Source of the DNA: Sarcocystis neurona
Lineage: Eukaryota > Apicomplexa > Conoidasida > Eucoccidiorida > Sarcocystidae
Assembly: GCA_000727475.1 (NCBI GenBank)
Contig: KL647310.1
Span: forward strand, 496,001-560,000
Direction of reading: 5' to 3'
Length of the DNA: 64,000 nucleotides
Part shown: positions 12,880 to 24,706 of the stretch, piece after piece
Position numbering within the stretch: the first letter of the stretch is position 1
How the letters are laid out: each line of letters starts with the position of its first letter
Program-made: the position numbers and the translations under genes
The notes under the pieces: generated by a model
The model's database searches: none
The model's input: only the letters and a program-made list of their open reading frames with translations
What the model was told of the DNA's origin: nothing

Positions 12880-15800
12880 TTTTACTGAATCAAAATAGAT
12901 GTGTACATTTGGTGAACACAAAACTGATGCGGAATTGCACCGAAGAGTTAACGAGACAGGAGAAAGACAGGGAAAAAGATACAAAGGGAGAGAGACGGGC
13001 GAAACGCAAGATGCCAACGGCAGAAACAAGGAGAATGAGAGGACTCTCACGTTCAAGCCTCTGCGCAAAGAATCAGGACTGAAGACGGCACCGTGTAATT
13101 GGGATATACTCACGTGGTTCCCAGTGAATGTAGGAGGGCGTATACTCTGTTGAGGGATGGCATGGAGAGCCACGAATCACAGCTGCTTGCTGCTGTCCGC
13201 CTGATGTTCTGTGTTCTCGTACTTGTGTGTACAACACGGGGAGGATATAACAACATAAGTCAGCCAAAGAAATTCATCATTGGCAGCACGATAAGAGCTA
13301 TCCCAAGACCGAGAGGCTTGACCTACATACGTGTTACTATGCGTGCCAACAAAAACGGACAACCCAATGAACAAACAGGTATACACGACATACACGTATG
13401 CATGAGTTGAAAAGCACGCAAAATTTGGTCGTATCCTACTTATTCACACCAACAGTCATTGTTTGTCTTGTATGAGCGTCGACGACCTCAGTAGCTTTGG
13501 AAATATGGATACACATACAGACACATTCGAGTGCAGACCAGTAGAAAAGCGCCCGCACACCTGTACGCACAACGAACTTGCATACATACGAAATCTCTGA
13601 TATATATACATACGCATGCATCCGTATATATACATACGCATGCGTGGTATATCTGCAACTGTACACAGATGATCTTTTGTGTATCCTCTGCGATGTACGT
13701 GTACGTTGAAAATAGACACTAAGCGGTGAAATCTGTAGTAACGATAGGCGTCTACTTAGTCACGTCAATCTAATAAAGGTGTCGCCGCCGAATAAGACAG
13801 CTACGAAAAGAACGTATGGAGCTTCTGGCGAAGAAAGGTCGCCCCCTGGAAGGCCAGTAAATATTATTCTTCTCCCCTGGCTCTGTTTTCTATCCGCCGC
13901 ACATACCAGCGCCAATGTACTAACTGAAGCTCACTCATAGAGTTGAAGCTTCCTCACAGATTGAACTGACCGTACACTGACGGAAATAACCGCGTGCTGC
14001 TGATCACGGCACCAGCATTGCGCCCATTGCACCCATTCAGACGCACGTGCATTTGAATACAAACGGGATGGTAAGTACTAACACTGAGACAAAGGAGTTG
14101 TTCCGGAACTCCACTTTGAAGGATGATTTGATGGTTACAGGAGGCGAAACACTTTGGGTATCATTGATACTTCGACTTAAAATATGTTGCATAAATTAGA
14201 AGATGAATCGAAGCGGTCACACGAGGGTTAAGACAAACAACGGAGATGAGCATCAACAGAAGGTCCCGTCGGTAAGGCAACCACGCCGTTGGGTAACATG
14301 CAGTGTGAGACACATTGCTGTACTTCAAAGCATAGTCGTTCAGAAGAAGTTCGGAGAACTAATCAAGTAAGACCTGCTGACCACACCGGCTAGAGAAAGT
14401 CTGACACTGTCGCCTTGTGCGCAGGTACGCGTCAATGTGAAAGCATACGTATGAGTATACACAAACTTACGTATATGCTGGAGTGTCTTCCATCAAACTT
14501 AAGTGAAACCAATGCAGTGCGCACAGTAAAACAACCGCGCACGGCGCTTATTTATGAAGAAGGTCGACTGGCAACGTACATTCAATGAAAACGACCTAGC
14601 AGCACAAGGCTTACAAAAAACATGAACATGTATGTGACAGGTCACGTACGCGATTAGTTGTGCATGTTTTCTTATGCACGTGCGTACGTGTGTGTGTACG
14701 TGTGCATATGTGTATACGTTCGCGGTGTTATTCATGGACACCAAATGGCAGTAAGAGCTTTCACAAATTGCATTCCATTTCTCTCTAAAAAGTGCGTCGG
14801 CACGAAACATCGCTGTCCTCAGTAATTCGCAATTTGTGTCCACCTCAGCGTACAAATAGACTTATGAAAATGTGCGTGTACCATCACTGCAGATAGCAAC
14901 TCCAGATTTTGCCATTCGTTCACAAGACGTGGTAATGTGAATACGGCTGGACGTGCTGCATGGAGGCAATCAAGTGCGCCTTATTCCGGCTGCTCAGATA
15001 CATACGACCATCTATGCCTGTAGATCCCATAAAGATCAGCCTCGTAGAAATTCGTCGTAGCGGTATCTAGTTCGGCGCGGAGGTGGATTACGCATTTATA
15101 GTTTATTACGACACGTGTCTGAAGGCCGCGAAAATCCACCTATGCGGTGGACGCAGCCATTTTTTGTCACATACAGACCGGCTGCAAATGTCCCGACACT
15201 TTTATGCTGCCATTTTGACGTACCTTCACACACACACACACACAAAACAACGCGTATGTGCGTTTGCAAACCACTTCACAAGTGCCGCAATGAATTACTT
15301 CCGTTGTTCGCATACCTGCACTGCGTAGCTAGTCACCAGCGCACATGGTGAGTTCACTATTTTCCATCCGTGTTGCGTCGGCGTCACCCGCAGATGGCAA
15401 GGCTTCCTGCGCAGAAAAGCCCACGAATCTCGAACAGAAATGTATTCAAGATGTTATGGAGACCATGTTCTTCATCGGCCGACACTGAATGGTTTGGGGA
15501 CAGAAAACCGTGTACCGGGGTCGCGAGCAGGCGGCCGCGAGTCAAACGGCTGCGGGAGCCTGCCAAACACACGGTTGAGCAGATTCAGGGACCCATTTCC
15601 ACGTCTTTTACGACGAACGCAAAACAGACTGGAAGCAGACACCTGAGCAACACCGATGTCACGATCACCGTAAGGTCTGTGGACGCGGGGGTCTAAGCCG
15701 CAACCGGAAGGGCGGGCGAATCATCGAGCAGACCAGCGAAGAGGGGCGGGCTGCCCGTTGACAGGAGAATTTTGTACAGCTTGAATACTCTTCTCTGTTA

Positions 15801-16683
15801 GCTTGAAAGATCCAAATACGAAAAGTGAATTGCGTCAGCCCATATCTGAACGCTCGATCGCGGGTATTGCAGGGCTTGAACCCCAGAAGAGCGAGGTCTG
15901 CGCGACGCACAGCTCTCACAGTAAGACAGACACAGATCTGTCGCATTTCGAGTTAGTTTTCCTGGTGTCCTTGAGCCGCCAAAGTTCTGCTGCTATGTTG
16001 CAAACGAAAAAAGAGGGGATCTACACACATGGCCCCATATTTTTTGAGTTTGAATGAAACAATGTGTGGAATTTCCCCCGTTCATTTTACCGTCCCCCCC
16101 ACTGCGGGAGCAATGCGGGTACAAAACACCAAATTGAGGACAAAGACGTGAAGAAAATACGACATCGGAGTACAAGACGCACTGCGGAGCATCGGATTTC
16201 TCCAAATCAGTCCCCTTGAGTTGTTTTCTCCCACCATCTGGTGAAACCTCGTGGCAAGACCACGAAATTCCGTCAAGCAACCTACGGACAGGGGAAGAAA
16301 AATTCCCGCCCACTGTCTTGGTGGTCAGTGCGTTTCACCGCTGATGTGTCTCTGAGAGCTTTCAGTGGAGAAGGGAGCACAGGCGGAGGTCAGTGTTCCC
16401 CGGTAGCGTCAGAGAGTACCAGGTTCTTAGATTTGTCGTCTCTTCGCCTTGACCGGCGTCTCATGGCCATGGTTGTACCCACACTGCGGGTAGGTACTAA
16501 TGTGACATCACGTCACTGTATCACGGTGACGGTGTTCCGTGTCACAGGTTGCACCATGTCAGATGAATGGCAGATCAACAGCACTCCTCACTTCTGTCGC
16601 TCCCCACGCCAGCGGCGGCAATCTTTAAGAGATGTAATACGGGGAATCTCGGGATAATGTCGCTATGCTGTGTGGGGCGTAAG

Positions 16684-16890
16684 CATATATATGTCTCTTG
16701 ATATAGCGTATTTTTCCTGTAAGAGCGAGCCTTAATTGTGTTGGTGTGAGGCGGCTTGACTAAGTGAAACCGCGCAGACGACACAATATATATGTCTTCT
16801 AATATAGCGGGATTGTTCTAGTAAGAGCGAGCCTTAATTGTGTCGGTGTGACGTGGCTCGATCAAGTGAAAGCGCACAGACAACACAACG
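16684..16890. repeat. Tandem duplication of about 102 bp
   Basis: Two adjacent copies share TAAGAGCGAGCCTTAATTGT (starting at 16720 and 16822), flanked by matching ATATATGTCT...ATATAGCG and GTGAAA-CGC-CAGAC-ACACAA blocks. The copies have diverged at scattered positions. Confidence 0.85.
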
Positions 16891-18319
16891 TACAGAAAGA
16901 ACGGACTTTTGCAAGGTATGAACTATGTATAAGGAGCAAAATTTATGTGCAACGATACCTGGGTATACTTGCAAATAGCATACTTTCAGGAATGCTCCAG
17001 CATGCGCCAATGGGGATATGCATGTGTTTCGCTAGAGGACTGATCTCGTCAGAAGCAGGACGTCGCAACAAGGATATGCGTGTTACCGCCTCTGTGGCCA
17101 TATACTTGTATGTAGATCATAAACAGACGACGTCAAGATAGTACAAAATCTAAAAGATTGTACCTTGCGGTCCCCAGTCCCGAACTGTGTACGCAAACAT
17201 CAGACGGGGACAAGATCTCGCGCGTACATGTGTGTACATGTATGTGTGTACATTTACCACTTCGCACACCAATGTAGAAACAGGGTGGAAAGGTCTCAAG
17301 CACATGGCTGTAGTCCTCCAAACAACAAGCATTCGACTGCAGGCTGCCAGCACTTCCATTTGATGTCTGTTCCAAGAGTTGCCACCTCTCTGGGGGCAAG
17401 GGACTTGTGCTTCTCGAAAAAAAAACTTCATCATCAGGACGCTGCTGTCCCCCCCTCTTAAAGAGCTCAGTACATGCAGACAGGTGTCCACCACCTCGCT
17501 CAACCCACAGAAGCGGAGCGCAATTTAGCGGCACCTCACATTGCTTACTTCGTTGTTATACCGTCAGGCAGATATCACGTTTGACTGTAAACCTTCCGTT
17601 GTTATCAAGGAATACACAAAACGCGTTTGTGCCTCCGATTGACGGTGGTCATGCAGTCCAGGTGTGTGTGGTCGTGTACGAAATTGTCAGAGGAGTTACG
17701 CTCGTGGGTGTTTTTCCCTTCCCTTTGGGCGTTCGGTTGTCTGCGCTCGTGAACGTCGCCATGTGTTGAGTTTTTACGCAGCTCTTTCTCGGGAACACAG
17801 ACAAGCAGCACATTGGACTCCTTGAACAGGGCCGGCGGCGTGTCACACATATGTACGCATGTCCCCAATGGCAACTGTCTTTTTACATGTGGTACAAAAG
17901 CCGCTATATGCATCTGTAAACCTCTGTGTACCCTTAGATTAAGTGAGAGCTACGACTGTGCTCCATGAGCAGACACCTCTACAGACAGCGGCGCATGTCA
18001 CAGTTCAAGGTGCTAATGCGTCACACACGACATTCATTGTGGAACACAGGGCGACTACAAATAGTAGTTGTGTGCAGGGCTGTTGTCACCTACGTGCAGC
18101 TACGTCATGTTCCTAAAAAGAGCACCTGGCGGATACGTACACGTTCAAGTATACATGTGTGTGGCTGTCTGAAGATGAGATGGAAGCCCACATGCGTAAA
18201 GAGGGAGATTCACAAAAGGCATCCCAGGGTTCTTCCAAGGATTGAACACTGAACTGATGAGCTGACCAACCTCATCCATCCGGAACGAGTTGACACGACC
18301 TCGTGGCTACGGCCGCTAG

Positions 18320-18468
18320 ATTGCAGAAAGACCAGCAAAAGCAGCAGCAGCAAAGAATCTGGCACCCAGCACCAGCTACAGCCCGTCGGATGGCGGGGAG
18401 AGTACCAGCCAAACAGATAGCAGGAAGGCATCAGCCACAGCCACTGGAGTCACAGCTTACACCCACAC
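18320..18468 (+). other. Possible orphan exon
   Basis: A plus-strand frame reading IAERPAKAAAAKNLAPSTSY and on through Ser/Thr-rich sequence follows an AG at 18319-18320 (GCCGCTAG) and reaches a GTGAGG donor-like site at about 18469. I recognise no family, the first codon is uncertain and no partner exon is established. Confidence 0.15.
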
Positions 18469-19380
18469 TCATGTGAGGCGTCTACCTCCTTCGATACACA
18501 ACGGGGAAGTAAACGTGTCTAGGTTGAGGCCTTCTGAAGTACAGCGCGAGCTGTAGGAAGTTGGCAACCCTTCACCGCCATCTAGCGAAATAAAAGATTA
18601 GTATTTTAGAAGGCAACTTACGCATTTCCCACCACGGGTAAAAGCTGCGTGCAAGACGGGCAGTCTGTTGCACAGAAGTGATATAATGGAAACAGTGGTC
18701 ACCATTGAAATACGAGAGAGTATTACCACTTTCGAAAAGACTTCTTCATTTTTAAAAACGCGCATCAGTTGGGGGACCGATACACGGGCCACTCATTACA
18801 TGCTGGTTTGGTGTTGCAGGCTGCATACGAGTATAGCGTCAACACAACAAAGGCAATTACAAAAGCAGCGTTCGCGCCCACTTCTTGGGGCGTCTGTCAC
18901 GGAGAATCGCATGACCGCTGTACCTCATAGCATTGTCCAGACCAAAAGGAGAACACAGACTGCCCACTGCTTGGCGGGACGAACGCATACCCGAGGACTT
19001 CTTCAGTTCTTTATTACCCTGTTACAGTAGAAAGTTCCAGCACCCTCAACCTTAATGCGTGCGTAGTTGTTCGCTCTCTTTGAGGGTAACAGCCCTTAGT
19101 CGCTTGTATTCGTGGAAGTACTAGCGAATTCACAGTAGAGAGCAGTACGCTGCGGAAGTTGTTTTTGAGGAAGGGGTAACTACCGCTTTACGTGATATAT
19201 TGGGGTAGACGCTCTCAATCGTTCTGTTGTTTTCTTGTTAGTTGTTGGAAGCAATCAGTTCAAGTGATCTAGTTGTCTTACATGTTGTGTGCAGAAATTT
19301 CATCGCGCGTCGAAGAAGCTTGAGCGAAAGTAGATGTAAGCTGTTTTAGTTGACGACCCTTCTGCTTCTTGTGCACGTAT

Positions 19381-19641
19381 GTTTCTACAGAGGGGGCAGG
19401 AAGAGAACGAACAACGACAGCAGCAGTAGCAGCGACAGGAGAGGCAACAGCAGGTGCACCACAAGAGGAATGGCGCGCGGTTCGCCGATATCGAGGTCTC
19501 ACTGACAGCACTGAAGAAGAGGAAGAAAGAGAGGACGCTGATCAACTCAGTAAAAAAAATGACCACAGCTCAAAGGGGTCTTATATAGAGAGCACCATAC
19601 ATAAGCCTGTCGTACACGCGCAGTTGCGTCTACGTAGCTGA
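19381..19641 (+). other. Possible terminal exon of an unrecognised small gene
   Basis: After a good acceptor (GTTTCTACAG) the frame reads GAGRERTTTAAVAATGEATA, then EEWRAVRRYRGLTDSTEEEE and ends at a stop about 85 codons later. The mix of acidic and Ala/Thr-rich sequence is more protein-like than its surroundings. No conserved domain and no clear upstream exon are seen, so this may be chance. Confidence 0.2.
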
Positions 19642-19865
19642 TATCTATTTACAACCATGTATGGGGAGCGTAATACATGTAGGTTTGTACGGTCGTTGGT
19701 GTATACACGAACGACCGTACACGGAAGTGCGTGCATGGATGTGCACGTGAAACTCTGAGCCTTGCGTGCAGATCCGTCATTGCCACACATTTCCAGTCTC
19801 TGAAGACGAGCTTTTTCAATTCACCTGCTCACGCCTGGGTGAACAGGTGATACGCAGAGGCACGA

Positions 19866-20180
19866 GTTGTAATGCTACATTCGTGTCTTCAACTGCTGCT
19901 TTTTATACATTAGGAGACGTCCTCGGTTTACATCCGCTCAAAATCTGTGTCTCCAAGTCATTTGTCAGTGAGCTGTAATGCTACAATCGTGTCTTCAACT
20001 TCTGCTCTTTATACATTAAGAGCCCTCCTCGTTTTACATCCACTCCAAATCTGTGTCTCCACGTCACTTGTCAGTGAGTTGTGATGCTACATTCGTGTCT
20101 TCAACTCCTGCACTTTACACGTTAGTAGCCCTCCTCGTTTTACATACTCCGTATCTGTGTCTCCAAGTCACTTGTCAGCA
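19866..20180. repeat. 106-bp tandem repeat, three copies
   Basis: Copies begin at 19866, 19972 and 20078. Each carries a variant of TGTAATGCTACATTCGTGTC, then TCAACT-CTGC, a TATACATTA-like block and AATCTGTGTCTCCA-GTCA. Changes are mostly single substitutions; the third copy is slightly shortened near its end. Confidence 0.9.
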
Positions 20181-21959
20181 ACGTTCTGCTTGTCGTGTTT
20201 GGTGTAGAATGTTCCTGGAACCACACAACTGCTTGTGGGCGACACTCGTGTCAGGTGACACACGTCTCTCTGCAGGTATTCATGTGCAGGTACGCCTGTA
20301 TGCCGCCCATCAGCAATTCGGGTTCCGCAGCAGAATCCCCACTGCACATTCCGCCGCGTTCCAGGAGTTGAACACGAATGCATACACTTATACGCCTGTG
20401 TGCATACACATGTAAAAGCAAAAGTCGCAACTGTAGCTCTTAGCTTCTCTCGTCGCACTGCAGCAACGACGCTGTCGGAAAGATTTCAGCGTATGTGGCG
20501 GGTCAAGTATTGTTAACGAAAATATTGGTTGAGGAAGAGGTGCTTGGCTACTGCCCGCCTCCAAAATTGCGACGTAAGTGGCAGGTACACCATCTGGTGC
20601 AATGAAAAAGGAGTTTTACACGTGTTTTGTACTGTGTGTCTCTGTGCACCCGTAGGCCAACTCACAGCCACGACCAATGTACACTCAGGGCAAAAACAGG
20701 ACTTTGAGGCTGCTGGGTCGGTTCTGGGTTACACGTGCACACACTTGTACACAAGCGTGTGGAGAGAAAAGTATTTTTGACACTCTCCTTCTCCAATACC
20801 ACATCCGTATGCACACGTTCGCGGTACATGCGAAATGCAAAGTAGCCACGACATCCGCGCGCCTAGGAGGGGAACAGGGGTTTGCAAGTACAGAGACATC
20901 GGAGATCCATGGACGATGAAACAGAGTTCTTGCGGTCTCTTATCTTGCATCAAGTGCGTACATATATGGTGTGCACGTCTCAAGATTCTAGGCGTAGTGT
21001 TGACGTATATTTCAACTGTATAACTTGTCAGAGTGGCGGGTCATAACGCACCATGCCCACTATTACAAGTATTGCCAGAAAGAGTTCTACGTGGACCTAC
21101 CAGTGCTCAACTCTTCGCACAGCTGGTTTCCTGGACTTCGCTGCGTACATGCAGAAAGGGGAAGTTGTGAACCAACAGCCCGAAATCTTTCGTGCGATAA
21201 CATTCGCGCATGGCACGGCGGGTGCAACTTTTGTGTTTGTTGTCTTTCACGCACCTTTGGGTTCATGTGTGGACACGCTGCCGGTCATAGAAGTAACATG
21301 GAATCGTGAATAACTAAGACGCATTTGCTTACAAGAGAAAGACCCTTCAAGAGGTATTCGATGACGCCCATGCTGACCCGTGTGTGCACAGGCTCACAGA
21401 CAGTCACACATAGAAGGCCATCTGCGAATTAACAAAGCAGGCATATACAGTGATATAGCGATGAAAGCATCTTCACTTGTATGGACAGGTAGTCGCACAG
21501 CTTGCTCTTCAGAGACACACACACACACACAGTGACGTATGTGTGCGTGTGCGTGTATCTGGGGATTAAAATGGAAGTCACGTCGCCGGGTGAATAGTAA
21601 TTACACGTACGTGCACATTGCATACAGTGATACCGGTGACCACACACCTGTGTAACAAAAGATTCATTCTCTGCCTCTTATGGCCTATTTTCCTCCATGT
21701 GTCTCCCCCTACGCTCATACTTGGTGAGCATGTACACCACGGAGTACACATGTGTAGATATATATATATATATATATATATATAGGTGTGTGCATGCTTG
21801 TGTGTACTTATATATGTGCTCACAACTGTAACTACAGGTATTGACTGTAGCCGTCAATCACTAGTATATACACATACATATATATATATATACATATGTA
21901 TGCAGCTCTAGATGTATCTCTATAATTTCAGGAAGAGCTGCGCACGCATTATTGTTGTC

Positions 21960-23740
21960 TTCCACAGTCTTCTTACATCGCTGTATAGCTGTTGCGCCTT
22001 GTCCCCAGGAGCTATACAGTTATACCTGCTCAAGTACCACATGCTGCTGCCGCAGCCTTATAGACTGTCTTCCTGCACTTACCAGCAACAGAGCAGAAGT
22101 CTGACGTATCGTTTCCGCTTTTGTGTCTTTGAATCACCGCTGTTATCGTCCAGCAAACTTCTTGCTTCACTGCTGTTGCTCCTGGTGGCTATGCCGCCGT
22201 CCCTGTTGCAATTATGGAAACTGATCTTTTCTCACAGGAGAGTGCATGAATATATCCCATGTTTCAGTCCATTGAATTCGTTTTTACGTCACTTGGTTTC
22301 TAGTGTCTGCTGCGCAAGCCGATGCAAATGCTCCTTGGCAGGTCGTGCCGCAGCAGTGTAGAGCTTCGTTGCAGAACACATGCCTCCGTCTTTTTTCTTC
22401 TTTCCCTGTTTTTCCATCTGCGACCCGCGGCTGGTCCTCATTTGCTCGTCTGATGCTGCCGCTGCCGCTGGTGGCTACGTGGAGAGCGACTCTGCCGCTT
22501 CTCTTTTAAGCTTTGTCGATTATATGCTTCTTGCATTCTCCGTCTTCCCTGAGCGCCAGCTGCTGCAGCCCCCGCAGGTTCTCCTAAAGAAGCAGCGTGT
22601 TAATTGCTTGAACATGCAGACCCATCCTCAAAGCTGCTGCTGCCCTTGCTTGGTCTGCGTTTGCTTGTCCGTTCATACTTGTTGGTGCGCCCCCTGGGGA
22701 TGCTGTTGCGCCATGCCCATACTGCTGCTGCGATTGGACCGCCTCTCGCCTCAGATCAGTCCTCTCCCTTCACTTGTTTCTGCTCGAGCGCTGCTGCTTC
22801 GTCTTTGCTGGTGAAGTGGCTTCCCTGTTCCATGTGACGTCACATACACGAGATTGTATTGCTCAACTAGGTGTCGGCAGCGCTCTTCGTGCTGTCGACA
22901 TTTTGGCTGCCCTCACTCCTCGTGCTCGATTGAGGATTTCTCTTCTTCCTTTTTGGACGTCGTTGCTGTCACTTCTACTCTCCGTGTCTCGGGTGTTCCT
23001 GTCATTGCTGTTGCAATTACTCTTTTCAGACTGCTCCTAGGTCTCTTGTTTGCAAGGTCCCCCATGGCCGACGCTGCTGCCTCTTGCTGCGTTGCCTGCT
23101 GCACAGCTTTCTCTTGGTGCGCGCTGCAGCCAGCGAGACACACAAGAGCGGGCCAGTACCAAGCCGTGGCAGATGCTGCTCTTGCCACACGTCCAGAGCA
23201 CCAGATTTTCCCATTTGCCGCAGCAGCGGAGCATCTACACCTATTTGTTCGCTGCAGGGAAGTATCGAATCGCCGCTGGGCAAAGACTAAGCTCCAGCAC
23301 GTATGCGGGCGACGTGTCTACTACTTCGAATTCCATCACTAGCTCCTCGTCAACCGTTTTCTTATTGCACCAGTGAGCTTCTCCCTTTGCTCCCGCTGTA
23401 CCGTGCGTTCCTGTACTTCCTTAGTGTCTGAAGAGCGATGCCGGTGTCCTTATTTTTTCTCATCGTACTGTTGCTGCTTTTTTCTGGCCGTAAAATCTGG
23501 GCGGCTACTGCTGCCGTTGTTGCTGCTTGCTGCTGTCGCTCTCGCTGCTACTACTCGTACTACTCGTGTGTTGCTCGGTTGCCGCTGCCGGTGTCACCGT
23601 TGCTGTTGTTGTTGCTTTTGTTTCGTTGCTAAACCTGATGTCGCGACAGCCCATTATTCTCAAGTTGCAGTTGCTCTGGCGGCTGGCTCCGCCGCTTCAT
23701 TCTCCCGAAGCCGCTTCGGTTGCTGCTACTGCGTGCGCTG
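21960..23740. repeat. CTG-rich low-complexity block
   Basis: Interrupted CTG/TGC triplets on the plus strand leave several Leu/Ala/Cys-rich frames open. One at 23527 starts with a signal-peptide-like run (MLLSLSLLLLVLLVCCSVAA), but the hydrophobicity comes from the repeat. It lies upstream of trigger factor exon 1 and could be untranslated leader or promoter. Confidence 0.6.
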
Positions 23741-23926
23741 ACACACCCGCCGTGTACCTTCTTGTCTCTCTTCTCCACCTTCCTCGATGCGGTGCTTCAT
23801 CGTCTTCTTCAGTTTTTTTCTCTATCCCTCTATTGGAGTCTTGGCTATCCTTTGTTTTGAATCTTGACCGTGAAGAAACGATCTACCCGAACAACTCCTC
23901 GACGCGTACCGTGTGTATGTGTGTGC

Positions 23927-23965
<39 letters not shown>

Positions 23966-24706
23966 CCGATGTGCGTGTGTCTGCCCAAGATAATTCGACA
24001 AATTACCTCTTTCCCTTGACTTTTCTCTCCGATTCTTCCCCTCCAACCTTCCACCTCTTCTGTGGTCCTCCTTGCTCTCCATGGTTGTCTTCCTTCATAT
24101 CCTTTTCCCGCTCCTTCAGCTTCACTCTTCTCTGTGTGCGCTCTCTGCCTCGCTTGGTTCCTGTCCTCGTCTTCGGCCGCACCTTCTCCTGTCTTTTTTC
24201 CTTGCCTCTTCTACTTCTCCTTCGCGTTCTCGCTACACTTTGTCGTAGTTTATTCGTCTTTCTAAAGAATCTCCGGATACGGACTACACCAACACATCTC
24301 TTCGCTACAGTACCCCTCGCTACTCCCTCCGTCGCCGTTCTTGCATTCTTCTCCGTGTTCTTCTTAGTCTCTCAGTTTCATTTCACCTTCCCTTCTTCCT
24401 GTTTGCCGCATCTGCAGTCGCCACTTCTGCGTCATCTGATTGTTCACTTCGCGAGTTTTTCTCCTCACTCTTTCCTGCTTCCGCCTTTTCTTTCGTCTTC
24501 GTCGTCGTCTTCTCTTCCCACGTTGCCGCTTTGACCTCTCTCTTCTCAAGAATTCTACTCGTTGTCCTTCCCCGGCTACGAGCCCTCTGTTATTCCTCTC
24601 TCATTTTCAAAAAAGACACTTTCTCTCCGCACCTATTATCAGTCCTGTACACGTCTATATTTCCCTCTTTTTTCCCTTTTTCCCGACGGCAGAAGCAAAG
24701 AGGAAA

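Larger units (their letters stand above)
12880..24706. other. Divergent intergenic region without a defensible gene
   Basis: Lies between the 5' ends of the unknown minus-strand gene and the plus-strand trigger factor gene and should hold both promoters. It contains TA microsatellites (for example 21757-21785), two tandem duplications (listed separately), a CTG-rich block from about 21960 to 23740 and a CT-rich block from about 23750. Possible plus-strand exons at about 18320-18468 and 19381-19641 are listed separately at low confidence. Parts of this region may be 5' UTR or undetected first exons. Confidence 0.5.

Noticed and set aside
16241..16657. Plus-strand open frame of 138 codons
   Set aside because: No family features, no supporting splice partners and no conservation evidence.
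17133..17534. Minus-strand open frame of 133 codons with some charged sequence
   Set aside because: A second overlapping frame is equally open, and neither has a recognisable motif.
21053..21313. Short plus-strand frame with a hydrophobic C-terminal stretch, considered as a surface-antigen fragment
   Set aside because: Cysteine and tryptophan spacing does not fit the coccidian surface antigen pattern and there is no signal peptide or anchor.
23940..23960. GT run considered as a regulatory or telomere-like element
   Set aside because: Simple dinucleotide microsatellite like many others in the window; no telomeric TTTAGGG array is present.
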